Part shown: positions 1 through 11,126 of the stretch, one piece after another
Layout of the letters: each line of letters opens with the position of its first letter
Numbering within the stretch: position 1 is the first letter of the stretch
Assembly: GCA_036924085.1 (NCBI GenBank)
Contig: JAVGWX010000004.1
Coordinates: 10,287,416 to 10,351,415, forward strand
DNA length: 64,000 nucleotides
DNA from: Ariolimax columbianus
Taxonomy: Eukaryota; Mollusca; Gastropoda; Stylommatophora; Arionidae
Reading direction: 5' to 3'
Program-made: the position numbers and the translations under genes
Notes under the pieces: model-generated
What the model was told of the DNA's origin: nothing
Databases searched by the model: none
What the model saw: the letters and a program-made list of their open reading frames with translations, nothing else

Positions 1-261
1 ACTTCCCTTCAACCACAGAGAGAGAGAACACTTCCCTTCAACCACACAGAGAGAGAGAGAGAACACTTCCCTTCAACCACAGAGAGAGAGAACACTTCCC
101 TTCAACCACACAGAGAGAGAGAGAGAACACTTCCCTTCAACCACAGAGAGAGAGAACACTTCCCTTCAACCACACAGAGAGAAAGAGAACACTTCCCTTC
201 AACCACAGAGCGAGAGAACACTTCCCTTCAACCACAGAGAGAGAGAACACTTCCCTTCAAC

Positions 262-305
<44 letters not shown>

Positions 306-675
306 ACTTCCCTTCAACCACAGAGCGAGAGAACACTTCCCTTCAACCACAGAGAGAGAGAACACTTCCCTTCAACCACAGAGAGAGAGAGAGAGAACAC
401 TTCCCTTCAACCACAGAGCGAGAGAACACTTCCCTTCAACCACACAGAGAGAGAGAGAGAGAGAACACTTCCCTTCAACCACACAGAGAGAGAGAACACT
501 TCCCTTCAACCACAGAGAGAGAACACTTCCCTTCAACCACAGAGAGAGAGAGAGAGAACACTTCCCTTCAACCACAGAGAGAGAGAACACTTCCCTTCAA
601 CCACAGAGCGAGAGAGAGAGAGAACACTTCCCTTCAACCACAGAGAGAGAGAGAGAGAGAGAGAGAACACTTCAC
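1..675. repeat. GA-rich minisatellite, about 28-bp unit
   Basis: Tandem copies of a unit built from aacacttcccttcaaccaca followed by a (GA)n run of variable length; the run reaches about 20 GA steps near 265-302. The array touches the left window edge, so its true length is unknown. The constant part is well conserved while the GA part varies, as expected if the dinucleotide slips independently. The purine run makes it a polypurine/polypyrimidine tract on each unit. Confidence 0.97.
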
Positions 676-852
676 TTCAGAGACAGAGGTACTTTGGAAA
701 GACGCTCAGTAGAGGGCAGGCGATGAAGATATGCAGTTGAGGCAGACGAGTTGATAGTTAGGCGACAGAGAGAGGCAGTTGAGGCAGACTTGAGTTGATA
801 TTTAGGTGACGGAGAGAGGCAGTTGAGATAGACACGCAGCAAGCAAGGTAAC

Positions 853-1850
853 TCAGTTCAGTTCATCCCGTAACCCATCAGGTCGTTGGGGCACACATGA
901 AGACACTCCCAAAATCACACGCCATCCTTCTCTGTCTGCCGCCGCCTGTCGTATCTCACTGAAACGAACGCTTGACCACTCAGTGATGTTGTCCACCCAT
1001 CCTTTCCTTGGACGTCCTCGCCCTCTCTGTCCTGGTACGGAACCAAAGAGTATCTAGTTGATAATTCCGTTGGACCTCGCGACGTGCCCGTACCAGGTCA
1101 TCTTTCGTCTTTTGATTGTTCTGAACATATCTTCAAAAGGACCAATAGCATCTTTAACTCTCTGTCGTATTTCTACGTTCGTGACACGATCTTTATATGT
1201 AACATTTAGGAGTTTTCTATAGCACATTTCCATTGCATGTATTCTGCCCTGGATATCTGCTGTAATGGTCCAGGTCTCGCAGGCATACAGAAATATTGAG
1301 ATCACCAAAGAGTGCATTAGTCTAAATTTTATGCCGAGGGCGAGTCGCTTGTCTTGCCATATATGTTTCAGCCGAGTCGGCGCCGCTGTTGTTTGTGCTT
1401 TTCTTGCAATTACCTCTGGCTTTGATCTCTCTTTACTGACCAATGATCCCAGATATTTGAAACGTTGTACCACCTCAGGTTCCTGACCATTTGCCTCTAT
1501 TACAGATTTAAACCCTTCTATGTTATTAGTCATGAGCTTTGTTTTATCTGCATTTATTTTCATATTAAAATTCAGGGCCGCTCTATCCAATCTACCAATT
1601 AACTTCTGAAGTTTCCTTTCTGTGCCTGCCAATACATCAATGTCATCTGCAAATCGGAAGTTTGTGATAAGCCTGTCACCTATTAAACCGTGACAACATG
1701 TCCTTTTATTCTCTCCAAGAATATATTGAAGAGTGTTGGGGAGAGTATACGGTCCTATCTCACACCCACCGTCGTACGGAACCAATCGCCTAGCGTTTCC
1801 TCTACCGAGACTGCGCTTGTCGCCTGCTCATAAAGGTTTGCAAGGTAACT
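853..1850 (-). pseudogene. LINE reverse transcriptase, C-terminal half, decayed
   Basis: On the minus strand the product runs from the RT palm to the end of the protein. The start reads LANLYEQATS, then DWFRTTVGVR, then an in-frame stop where a Gln is expected, then LSPTLFNIFLERI. A frameshift near 1690 leads into the catalytic FADD motif (1642-1653), FKYLGSLVS, YACETWT and KRRKMTWYGHVAR. A TAG at 1054-1056 interrupts the C-terminal basic tail, which continues in the same frame as GRGRPRKGWVDNITEW and ends at a TGA at 853. Endonuclease and N-terminal RT are missing upstream of 1850, so the copy is 5'-truncated. The tail is of a type common in RTE-like and related invertebrate LINEs, but I cannot fix the clade. 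It is non-functional: at least two stops and one frameshift. Confidence 0.9.
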
Positions 1851-1863
1851 ACCCTCATATTAT

Positions 1864-2394
1864 GTAGGGGTCGTGATTACAAGTCATCAGTAGCTGATAG
1901 GGACAGTCTTCCAGTCATCCTATTCATCATATTGACGCAGTCCCACTGATCACGTCAACATCACCTTGATCACGTTAATGTAAGTCGTCGGTCGCAACCA
2001 GAGACAGTTATACAGTGATCCCACGGATCATATTTCATGCAGTCTATCCTGACCACGTGGGGACCACTTTGATCTACCGCAGACAAAGAGGAACAAGACT
2101 ACGGACGTCAAACTGGGTTCAGAACCTACGAACTTTATCATCAGCGGCGATTCGCAACTAGGTTCGATCGCAACAGACCAGATCAGCAGACCAGATCAGC
2201 ATACCAGATTAGGAGAATATGGTATCCTGATAAATAAATGGTGAGTGAAAGAATTACAGTTTTTAGAGAATGTATAGTTGGCAGTGTTACGTGAATACAT
2301 AATATGTTGTATTGTGTTTATATTTAGTGTTACTTGAATTTGTTTAGAGTGAGTGTAGAGTGCAATACAATAGAGCAGACCCCTTTACCGTCTG
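1864..2394 (+). mobile_element. possible degenerate solo LTR
   Basis: The segment starts tgtaggggtc and near its end carries gaccccttta, an imperfect inverted pair typical of LTR termini, with an AATAAA-type signal inside (about 2231). No target-site duplication or primer-binding site is convincing, and the expected terminal aca is not clean. It could equally be unrelated unique DNA. The stretch to about 2600 shows nothing else recognisable. Confidence 0.25.
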
Positions 2395-2604
2395 CGACAG
2401 AGCTCCATCAAATCAACCGGCTCTGGTACAAATATGGTCCTAACACCATATTCCCAATATGCCAGACTGGCGTGAAATCGTGATCTTTACTTACTTACGT
2501 TACTGATGAGACAAGCCGTCGTCTGAAATCTGAGGGATTCCAAACTTCACTGTTTTGCTATTTCGTTTCTTGAGAGACGTGAGTTACGGCCTGGAGGATC
2601 CAGG

Positions 2605-2712
2605 GCACAATCGGGATGCGAGGAAAGCTACGACAACACGTCACTTAACGTCTTTTTCAGGATGCACAAAACAGCAATCCTACTAAATGTGGGCATTCAA
2701 TAACAACAACCT
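2605..2712 (+). mobile_element. Dispersed repeat A, 3' fragment with CAA tail
   Basis: Shares the block gggatgcgaggaaagctac and then cacttaacgtc, tttttcagg and gggcattcaa with copies at 28978-29222 (same strand), 40760-41075 and 55555-55808 (opposite strand). It ends in ataacaacaac, a short CAA-type tail, so this orientation is sense. No coding capacity. Probably a SINE or the 3' end of a LINE. Confidence 0.75.
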
Positions 2713-2761
2713 CTCACCTATAGCGACCTTCTGGTGCACACTAGCAACGTTTCACGCCCTG

Positions 2762-3005
2762 TTCGTCTTGTCTTCTTCTGCGTTTGTTCTCAATCTCCCA
2801 CTACAAAACCCTGAAAGGGCTTAAGTAGCAGAATGTAGTCCAGAGAACGGAATGCGTTGTGTCATAGTTTACAGATTGACTGCGATATTTGCACCTTTCG
2901 GTCCAACATATCCGACTTTAGCAAGCATTTTTTGAGTACCGGGTTAGCATTCCCTCTTCAATCCCTTCTCCTTAGTCAGTCTGCCTTGTGCGTGTTCTCC
3001 CTCCA
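2762..3005 (-). mobile_element. SINE-B copy, head truncated
   Basis: On the minus strand this matches the 359-bp TSD-flanked copy at 58249-58607. It holds the core with cggtccaacatatccgac (plus strand), the conserved middle around ccctgaaagggcttaagtag and the 3' (AGA)n tail seen as cttcttctgc. The 5' head, including the segment that is tandemly amplified in other copies, is missing. Confidence 0.85.
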
Positions 3006-3147
3006 CCAGGTCATACCCGCTGCCTGCTGCCCTTATTGTGTGAGGTGTTCGTGATCATGTCACGCCCTGACCATTAAACTCGTGCTCGTCTTCCCTCAAT
3101 GCGTATATGTGGCTGGCTACTCTCATTGAATGTCTAGTTCATAAAAA

Positions 3148-3215
3148 TCATTTGGCGCAGCAGTTATCAAGCCGATCACATGACCAAGGGGGCACAGTTT
3201 CAAACCCCAGGCATT
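3148..3215 (+). other. tRNA-like sequence (SINE head or tRNA relic)
   Basis: ttggcgcagcagttatcaag resembles a pol III A box region, and cagtttcaaacccc about 40 bp downstream resembles a B box (GGTTCGANNCC). The arms do not fold into a convincing tRNA, so a SINE head or tRNA pseudogene is more likely than a working tRNA. Confidence 0.3.
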
Positions 3216-3386
3216 ATTCATCAGGACTATAATCGCCTAGGCAGACCCAAGAGAAAAGGACTAAACGGTCTATTAATGAGCTAGTTAATAACGAAATCCG
3301 ATTGGTCGCAAAACGAAGATGCCATTCTATGTGCGCAGATAAATAGTTCAGTATCTGATTGGTTGCCATGTCGGCCCGATTATTTA

Positions 3387-3578
3387 CTCGTGTGGATGCT
3401 TGAGGCTCTACTCGTGTGGATGCTTGAGGCTCTACTCGTGTGGATGCTTGAGGCTCTACTCGTGTGGATGCTTGAGGCGCTACACGTGTGGATGCTTGAG
3501 GCTCTACTCGTGTGGATGCTTGAGGCTCTACTCGTGTGGATGCTTGAGGCTCTACTCGTGTGGATGCATGAGGCTCTA
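3387..3578. repeat. 24-bp minisatellite, 8 copies
   Basis: Eight near-identical 24-bp copies containing ctcgtgtggatgcttgaggc. Because the unit is a multiple of three, reading frames stay open on both strands; these are not genes. Confidence 0.97.
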
Positions 3579-4280
3579 GCTGTGGAGGAAATAACAGGCC
3601 CACTGAGCCTCAGGCGTGCTGTAGTTGTTGTATAACTAGATTTGCCTAGCTGTTCGCTCTTCTGCAGTCAATGCCAAGCTGCAGAGTTTGCAGGTGAGTG
3701 AAGCTGTATAAGGTATTAGTGGTTGTTAGGGTGCCAGGTAAAAACTGTTCTGCGTCTGTGACGAGTCTTGGACAAGCCAGCAGTAGCAGTACACGTCACA
3801 CTGTCTCATATGGATGGGTGACGTTGTGGTAGTTTGGTTTGTGTGCAGGGTCTAACTTGTTTATGTATTTGTTAAGTCAATTCTGTTTTAAGTTGGAAAA
3901 GTATGTTCTGCTTCCTGTTTTGCAGTTTGTTGATGTTGTGATGTTTGTATGGGTGTGTCATTACGGTTGTGTCATTATGGGTGTGCCACTATGTGTGTCT
4001 CATTATGGGTGGATCATTATGGGAGTGTCATATCATTTTATACATGCACGGTCGGTAGAGTCTTCTGTCCATCGGTTAAGCCATTCCCCTTTGACGTTGT
4101 CTGGAAATATTTTGTTTTGCTGTCTGCATGTAGGCGTGTTTATTTGAGTCATGATTGCTCCTGTTTTGCTAGTCTGTCTGCATGTTGGCTGGTGTGTTTA
4201 TTTGAGTCATGATTGCTCCTAGTTTTGTTAGTCTACCTGCTTTCTCCTTGCCTGATATGTCTTTATGTCTTGGAATCTAC
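3579..4280. other. non-coding stretch with short local repeats
   Basis: No gene is supported. It holds about five degenerate 15-bp copies around gggtgtgtcatta (3946-4032). A segment containing tatttgagtcatgattgctc is also duplicated at about 4139-4178 and 4199-4238. Confidence 0.6.
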
Positions 4281-4696
4281 TGGAGGGTCACTTTGATGGT
4301 GTGTGTTGGAGGGTCACTTTGATGATGTGTGTTGGAGGGTCACTTTGATGGTGTGTGTTGGAGGGCCACTTTAATGGTGTGTTGGAGGGCCACTTTGATG
4401 GTGTGTGTTGGAGGGCTACTTTGATGGTGTGTGTTGGAGGGTCACTTTGATGGTATGTGTTGGAGGGCCACTTTGATGGTGTGTGTTGGAGGGCCACTTT
4501 GATGGTGTGTGTTGGAGGGCCACTTTGATGGTGTGTGTTGGAGGGCCACTTTGATGGTGTGTGTTGGAGGGCCACTTTGATGGTGTGTGTTGGAGGGCCA
4601 CTTTGATGGTGTGTGTTGGAGGGCCACTTTGATGGTGTGTATTGGAGGGCCACTTTGATGGTGTGTGTTGGAGGGCCACTTTGAAGGTGTGTGTTT
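4281..4696. repeat. 26-bp minisatellite, 16 copies
   Basis: Units of 26 bp containing tggagggccactttgatggt. The plus strand is G/T-rich. Outer copies on the left are more diverged (ggtcac for ggccac) than central copies. Confidence 0.97.
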
Positions 4697-4888
4697 GTGT
4701 ATTATTAATCGTCTTAGCCAGCTATGTCACTTGTGTATCACGCGTGTTGTAAAAAAAGAATAAAGAGAGGTGTATTGAACTAGCAACAGCATCATATAAA
4801 CCACAAAAGCCACAACTGTCGCAGAAGTAACCACTGCAGTAACATACTAAGTGCTTTGGCGCAGACTCCTTATGAGGAGCTACATATA

Positions 4889-5258
4889 ATGGTGGCCTTA
4901 TGCTTCGTTCGGTGGTGGCCGTATGCTTCGTTCAGTGGTGGCCTTATGCTTCGTTCGGTGGTGGCCTTGTGCTTCGTTCGGTGGTGGCCTTATGCTTCGT
5001 TCGGTGGTGGCCTTATGCTTTGTTCGGTGGTGGCTTTATGCTACATACAGTGGTGGCCTGATGCTTTGTTCGGTGGTGGCTTTATGCTACATACAGTGGT
5101 GGCCTTATGCTTTGTTCGGTGGTGGCTTTATGCTACATACAGTGGTGGCCTTATGCTTTGTTTGGTGATGGCTTTATGCTACATACAATGGTGGCTTTCT
5201 GCTACATACAGTGGTGGCTTATGCTACATACAGTGGTGGCCTTATGATTCGTTCGGAG
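4889..5258. repeat. 23-bp minisatellite, two interleaved variants
   Basis: About 16 copies of a 23-bp unit, ggtggccttatgcttcgttc, alternating in the right half with a variant carrying ctacatacagtggtggc. The alternation gives a higher-order period of about 46 bp, showing amplification of dimers. Confidence 0.95.
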
Positions 5259-6097
5259 ACAAAGGAAAACAAAGGAAGAGTATTTGTAATGCTATTCCAG
5301 GTCCCCATGCCTTCAGTCATAATGACAAACAGTTTTATCCTTAACGACTCTCATAGCTGGCCTTCAACTGCACGATTTTTAAGACTGAGAAATAAAGGCC
5401 TCTAGTCCTTGATGTAGTGTACACGTTAGGTCGCTATTGTTCTCCGATTAAAATTGCTCTATCCGCGTCACCTTGGACATAAGACAGGTATTCGAGCCGT
5501 CCGGTCAGTCTGACCACACCAATCAAAAACAGGTACACAGAGGTAGAGCGGACGCCTCGGAAATTCAAATAATAGGTGGATGAAACAACCGACGCGACTC
5601 ATATAATCTGGTATTCTTTTCGATCCGCTATTAGCACATCAAACAGGGATCTGTGGATTTACATCAGGCCGGAAGTTCATTTCCGTTGTAAGAAATCGCG
5701 TGAGAATCGTCGATGAAGAAATCAAATATTTGTTGTCTATAGCTTCGCGTGATCCTCATAGACAAGTATTTCCATAGTTTCCTTACTGATGATAGAAGCA
5801 AGATTGGATTGATATATTCGTGTGCCTGCAGCAGGAATATTTTCTGGGAAATTAGAAAGCTGACCCCTGTAGGGATGTTGTTATGCTATGCCAACTGTGT
5901 TGAACGTTCGTTTAGTACACATTCTGAGCCGACATTTTTTCGGATAACCGCGGCAGAATAGTTAGTGATGTGGAAGGTAAACGTTTCCCCAAGAGATGTA
6001 TTGCAGATGGTGAAATGTTTGTTCGTGTATGTTCGTAGCTGCATAGTAACAAGGGATGGTTTCCGATGTGTATATATGGCGCTAGCGAATGATATCA
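5259..6097. other. unassigned non-repetitive DNA
   Basis: No recognisable gene, RNA or mobile element. Short open frames at 5749-5961 and 5886-6098 (minus) show no motif or compositional sign of coding. Confidence 0.5.
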
Positions 6098-6560
6098 CGT
6101 AGATTAGAGGTTAGATAGAATAGAGATTCCGTCACGTAGATTAGAAGTTAGACAGAATAGAGATTCCGTCACGTAGATTTGAGGAGGGTAGACAGTCACT
6201 AGAGCTTCCATCACATAGATTTGAAGTTAGTCAATAGAGCTTCCGTCACGTAGATTTGAAGTTAGTCAATAGAGCTTCCGTCACGTAGATTTGAGGTTAG
6301 TAAATATAGCTTCCGTCACGTAGATTTGAAGTTTGTCAATAGAGCTTCCGTCACGTAGATTTGAAGTGGGTGGACATTCAATAGAGCTTCCGTCACATAG
6401 ATGTGAAGTGGGTAGACAGTCAATAGAGCTTCCGTCACGTAGATTTGAAGTGGGTGGACAATCAAAAGAGCTTCTGTTACGTAGATTTGAAGTCTGTAGA
6501 CAGTCAATAGAGCTTCCGTTACTTAGATTAGAGGTTAGTCAATAGAACAGTCACATAGAT
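6098..6560. repeat. minisatellite, about 35-bp unit with longer variants
   Basis: Copies of a unit containing agagcttccgtcacgtagat then ttgaagttagtcaat. Several right-hand copies gain about 10 bp (gggtggacagtcaat), so 35-bp and 46-bp forms coexist. Confidence 0.95.
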
Positions 6561-7302
6561 AAGAAATACGTCAGTCGGCACAGCTTTTGTCACACATATT
6601 AGAGGTTAGACAGCCAGTACAGCTTTCATCAAACCTACATCAGATAAAACATGTAAAAACCACGACAACAGAACATTATATGTCAGTCAAGATTTGATAT
6701 TTTCAACAAAGATATGCAGATACAACAAAAGCATGCAGATACAACAAAAACATTTGTAAAGATAAATTTATTACAGGAAACAGGATGAAACAACACAAAA
6801 ACGTTTGTACATATTGGCCAGTTTGGTGAAACACCCAATGCAAAGAGTAGTGTGAAAGTGTGACAGTGACCGAATTGAGCAATGCCTGATAGACTTAGAA
6901 AAAATGCAAGCCCACATACAGGACTACTCACCTGCAGTTTGGAGGAGGGTCCAATGTGATCTCTGCCAATTCTTTTTGTATCCTGGCAACAAAAATAGCA
7001 ATACAATTTACAGACACATAATTGTTTCCCTTTGCAAAATGCAGAGCACCTGACTTCAGATAATCAGTTCTTGCTCTGGTCGTCCCTGATCTTGTGATGT
7101 AAGATAATATTCAAGCCAGAAATACATAAATACTTAGAAACAACAAAAATATTTAAAATGATTAATGTTACATGATTTGTGTAATAAATAGGGTGTTTTG
7201 AAAAGTATTTGTTTAATTATAATTAGCAATTTTGAAAGTTGTCAAATTCTTACGTAACTCGTATTCTAGGATTTACGAGACCTGTATATAAAGCTATTTC
7301 AT
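6561..7302. other. unassigned AT-rich DNA
   Basis: No gene supported. The first 60 bp look like a decayed extension of the preceding array. Some short internal echoes (caaaacaacaaaaacat type) occur at 6720-6800. Confidence 0.5.
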
Positions 7303-7764
7303 TACAAAATAGACTCCGTGCAATAATAGCAAAACAGACTCCGCGCAGTAATAGCAAAACAGACTCCGTGCAATAATAGCAAAACAGACTCCGTGCAATA
7401 ATAGCAAAACAGACTCCGTGCAATAATAGCAAAACAGACTCCGTGCAATAATAGCAAAACAGACTCCGTGCAATAATAGCAAAACAGACTCCGTGCAATA
7501 ATAGCAAAACAGACTCTGTGCAGTAATAGCAAAACAGACTCCGTGCAATAATAGCAAAACAGACTCCGTGCAATAATAGCAAAACAGACTCCGTGCAATA
7601 ATAGCAAAACAGACTCCGTGCAATAATAGCAAAACAGACTCCGTGCAATAATAGCAAAACAGACTCCGTGCAATAATAGCAAAACAGACTCCGTGCAATA
7701 ATAGCAAAACAGACTCCGTGCAATAATAGCAAAACAGACTCCGTGCAATAATAGCAAAACACAC
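7303..7764. repeat. 25-bp minisatellite, about 18 copies
   Basis: Very homogeneous 25-bp units containing aataatagcaaaacagactc. All three minus frames stay open through the array, giving spurious proteins of 150-180 residues. Homogeneity suggests recent amplification. Confidence 0.98.
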
Positions 7765-8182
7765 CCTTCAAGAAAGTGTGAAAAGAACAGTCTATGGTAA
7801 CATAGGTGTTCTTCAGTTATCCAAACGGTACAGAAACAACATGACACCAATAGTTACGGGCCAAATGACACCTCTGTTACGGGCCTTACGATATTACTCA
7901 TGGACAAAGAACAAACGGAAACAACAACAATGGCCAGGGGGAAGGGGCGGCACAGCCATCAGTCGGAGCTGACCAGGAATGTGTTACTCCAGTATGCCAG
8001 AGTTAGCCAAACAGAAATGATCACCATTTCACATAAATTCATACATTTTAAAATGTTCACAAACGTATAATTACATATGTACCAAAACAAATACGTATAA
8101 ATACAGGAAATAACGAGTATACAAATTAACACAATTAAATATACGTATGTGTGTGTATGTATGTATGTATACATTTATATAT

Positions 8183-11126
8183 AACTTAACGATATATACT
8201 GGATTAGAAGACTCTGCAGAGTCTTTAAACAACCAGTTTCATTTACATTACTATGCTCTAAAAGCTATACGCATCAAATATATAAATGCATTAATTGTCC
8301 GTGCCTCCCCCTACTTCCTGTGGAAATGCATTCCAAGCATTCACCACTCTCTGACTAAAAAAATATTTCCTAATATCTAATCTGGACCTTTCTTTAGTTA
8401 ATTTGTAGTTATGCCCTCTTGTTATTGTATGTGGTTGTATTTTGAAAAAAAACATGTTATAGTTTAATTTATCCGTTCCTTTGATTATCTTATAAACCTG
8501 TATTAAGTCACCTTGAATTCTTCTCTTTTTTAGATACTGTGGGCCGGTTTTTCTTTCCTCATAACTGTAATTCTGGAATCTCACTGTCAGCTTTGTCGCT
8601 CTATTTTCTATTCTTTCCAACATGTTTATATCCCCTCTACGATAAGGACTCCACACCTGTACACAATACTCCAATCTAGGTCTAACTAAAACTTTATACA
8701 GTTTGACTATCATTTCATTCTTCATATGTTTAATATTTCATTTTATCATACCTAACATTGCATTTGCCTTTTCCGCTGCTACCTGGACTTGCTCATTCAC
8801 CTTACCTGTATGATCTATTTTAATCCCTTTCCTATCTTTGTAATATTGTTATCGCCCATTCTGTAACTATGTTCCATAGTTGATCTACCCATGTATATGC
8901 CTGTATATTTATTTACATTAAACTCCATTTGCCAGCTTACAGACCATTCTCAAATTTGATCTAAATCCGACATCAATATATCCACTTCTGCTTTAGATGA
9001 GACACTACTGCATAGTTCGGTTATCAGCAAATTTTACAATCATGGATCCCATATACATATCCAAATCGTTTTTATATATATCAAGAACAACATTGGTTAC
9101 AAAACCGAGCCCTGTGGTACTTCACGCTTTACTTCACACCGCTCAGAGTACTCATTTATGCCCACCATCTGCCGTCTTCCCGTTAACCAATTTTCAATCC
9201 ATTTGGTAACTTCCCCACCTATTCCATGTGATTTTAACTGTCTAAATAATCTTTGATGAGGTACTCTATCAAAGGCCTTTGCAAAGTCTGGATAAATGAC
9301 ATCCACTGGCTCCCCTTTTTATATCATTTTGGTAACCTCCTCCATGAATTATAATAGATTTGTTAAGCACGATCTCCCTCTAGTAAACCCATGCTGACTA
9401 TTTCTAATTAGATTAAACTTGTCTAAATGCATTACAATGTTTTCTTTGATTACTGACTCTAACAATTTACAGACTATGCTCGTTAAACTGACCGGTCTAT
9501 AATTTGCTGGATCTGCTTTGTTGCCCTTTTTGAATAAGGGGATCACTCCTGCATCTTTCCAATCCCGTGGAACAATCCCTTTTGTAAGTGATTGAGAACA
9601 TAATATAGCCAATGGTTTTGCTGGTGGTCTCTAATTTCAAACAGCAATTTTGGATGAATACCATCTTGGCCTGGACATTTATCCACTTTCAACCACAAAT
9701 TTAAAAAAAACACATTTCCTCTGTAATATAGATTGATCTTAATCATGCTGTATCCATGTCTCTTTTGAAAAATATATGTAGGCTTTGGGAACTTGGAGCA
9801 GTCTTCTTGTATGTAGACTGTGCTAAAGTACTGATTGAGTAGATTAGCTGCCTCCGTATTCTCACTTATTATTTTCCCTGTACTGTCTATGAGAGGGTCT
9901 ACTTTGTCTTTCGTTCTTTGTTTATTTCTAACATAAGAAAAGAAGCTTTTACTGTCAGTCTTGATCCTCTGAACAAGTTTTTTTTCATGGTCTATTTTGG
10001 CTGTTTTATTCGCTTTCTGAGATATGTTCTGCTTGTCCAAATATTTTAATTATGTTTCTTTTGATTTACCTGCCTCTATATATTTTTTTCCGTGCTTTAT
10101 TTTTAGCTTCTACATTAATCTATTAATCTAATTATCCCCTTTTTACTCTTGGCGTTTACCTACATGGAACACATTCCTCTTTTAGCTTTCCTAGTACTGT
10201 TTTAAAACTGTTCAACATCTGTTCCTCCGACAATATCTTTCCAGATTGTGGCTCGCTGTCTCTTTCATTTTCTTAACATCTGCCTTAGAGTAGTCGTATG
10301 TTCGCGTGCTTATGTTTATTTTGTTCCCTGCTATAATATCCTAAAGGATGATTTGATGGTCACTTGAGTCAGGCAGATCATATTTTTCTCTGCCGTAAAA
10401 ACTAAGTCGAGTGTGTATTTGCCTCTGGTGGCTGCTTCTACGTGTTGAATTAAAAAAATTGTCAGTTATGCATTTAACAAAAGGTTTTGACTGTACAAGT
10501 GATTCTGCAACATCCCATTTTATTTTTGGAAAGTTGAAATCCCCCATTAATAGTAATTTCCCTTCACTTGCCTTTGCTGTGCTACTAATCAGCTCCTCAT
10601 CTTCCTCTTTATGACTTGATAGACATCTATAGCATACTCCAATCACAGTTTTTTTCCCCCACTTTCTCATTTCTCTCCATACACTTTCATTTTTGTTACC
10701 AGATGATAAATCATATTTGATCGTTATATTGACTGAATGTGTACAGTATAATAAAACGCCACCTCCCCTAGCCTTGTCTCCAACTACCCTATCTTTCTTT
10801 AACATTGTATATCGCCCTATTTCAAATTCACTATGTGTAATGTCCTCATATGTCCATGATTCTGTTAACCCTATTATATCTGGTTTTTATTCTTCTACAT
10901 ACAGTACCAATTCTTCTCTTTTATTTACTATGGTTCTTACATTTGCATAAAAACATTTTAGTTTGTAATTCTGTTGTTTTTCCCAATTTTTTGCTTTTGC
11001 TTTATCATTTTTATTTTTCCTTGCCACTACTTATTTCACACTTCCCTGACACCAACCCTCCGCTTTGAATGCATCATCTATAGCACCCTATTGTAGGCCT
11101 ATCTTTAGTCTCATACTTCATAGGCC
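8183..11126 (-). pseudogene. CR1-type LINE ORF2 (endonuclease-RT), minus strand, older copy
   Basis: The minus strand reads the ORF2 of a CR1 LINE from N to C terminus. The apurinic-type endonuclease starts near 10970 (FYANVR, LTESW, GGGVLLY, MGDFNFPKIKW, SSDHQIIL at 10341). A linker and RT follow: KCPGQDGIHPK at about 9660, GVIPLFKKGNKADPANYRPV, FAKAFDRVPHQRLF, VPQGSVL, and the palm motif mutated to FADN at 9020-9031. The C terminus has YCVQVWSPYRRGD and TKERSRLDIRKYFFS. The 3' end carries a cagagtc block and aacttaac repeats at about 8180. Many stops and frameshifts, plus loss of the second catalytic Asp, make it dead. It is the downstream half of the element whose ORF1 lies at 12867-14506; the two halves are separated by a younger CR1. 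Confidence 0.93.

Noticed and set aside
1864..2394. Certain LTR retrotransposon
   Set aside because: Only weak terminal pairing and a poly(A)-type signal; no TSD, primer site or coding region, so kept at low confidence only.
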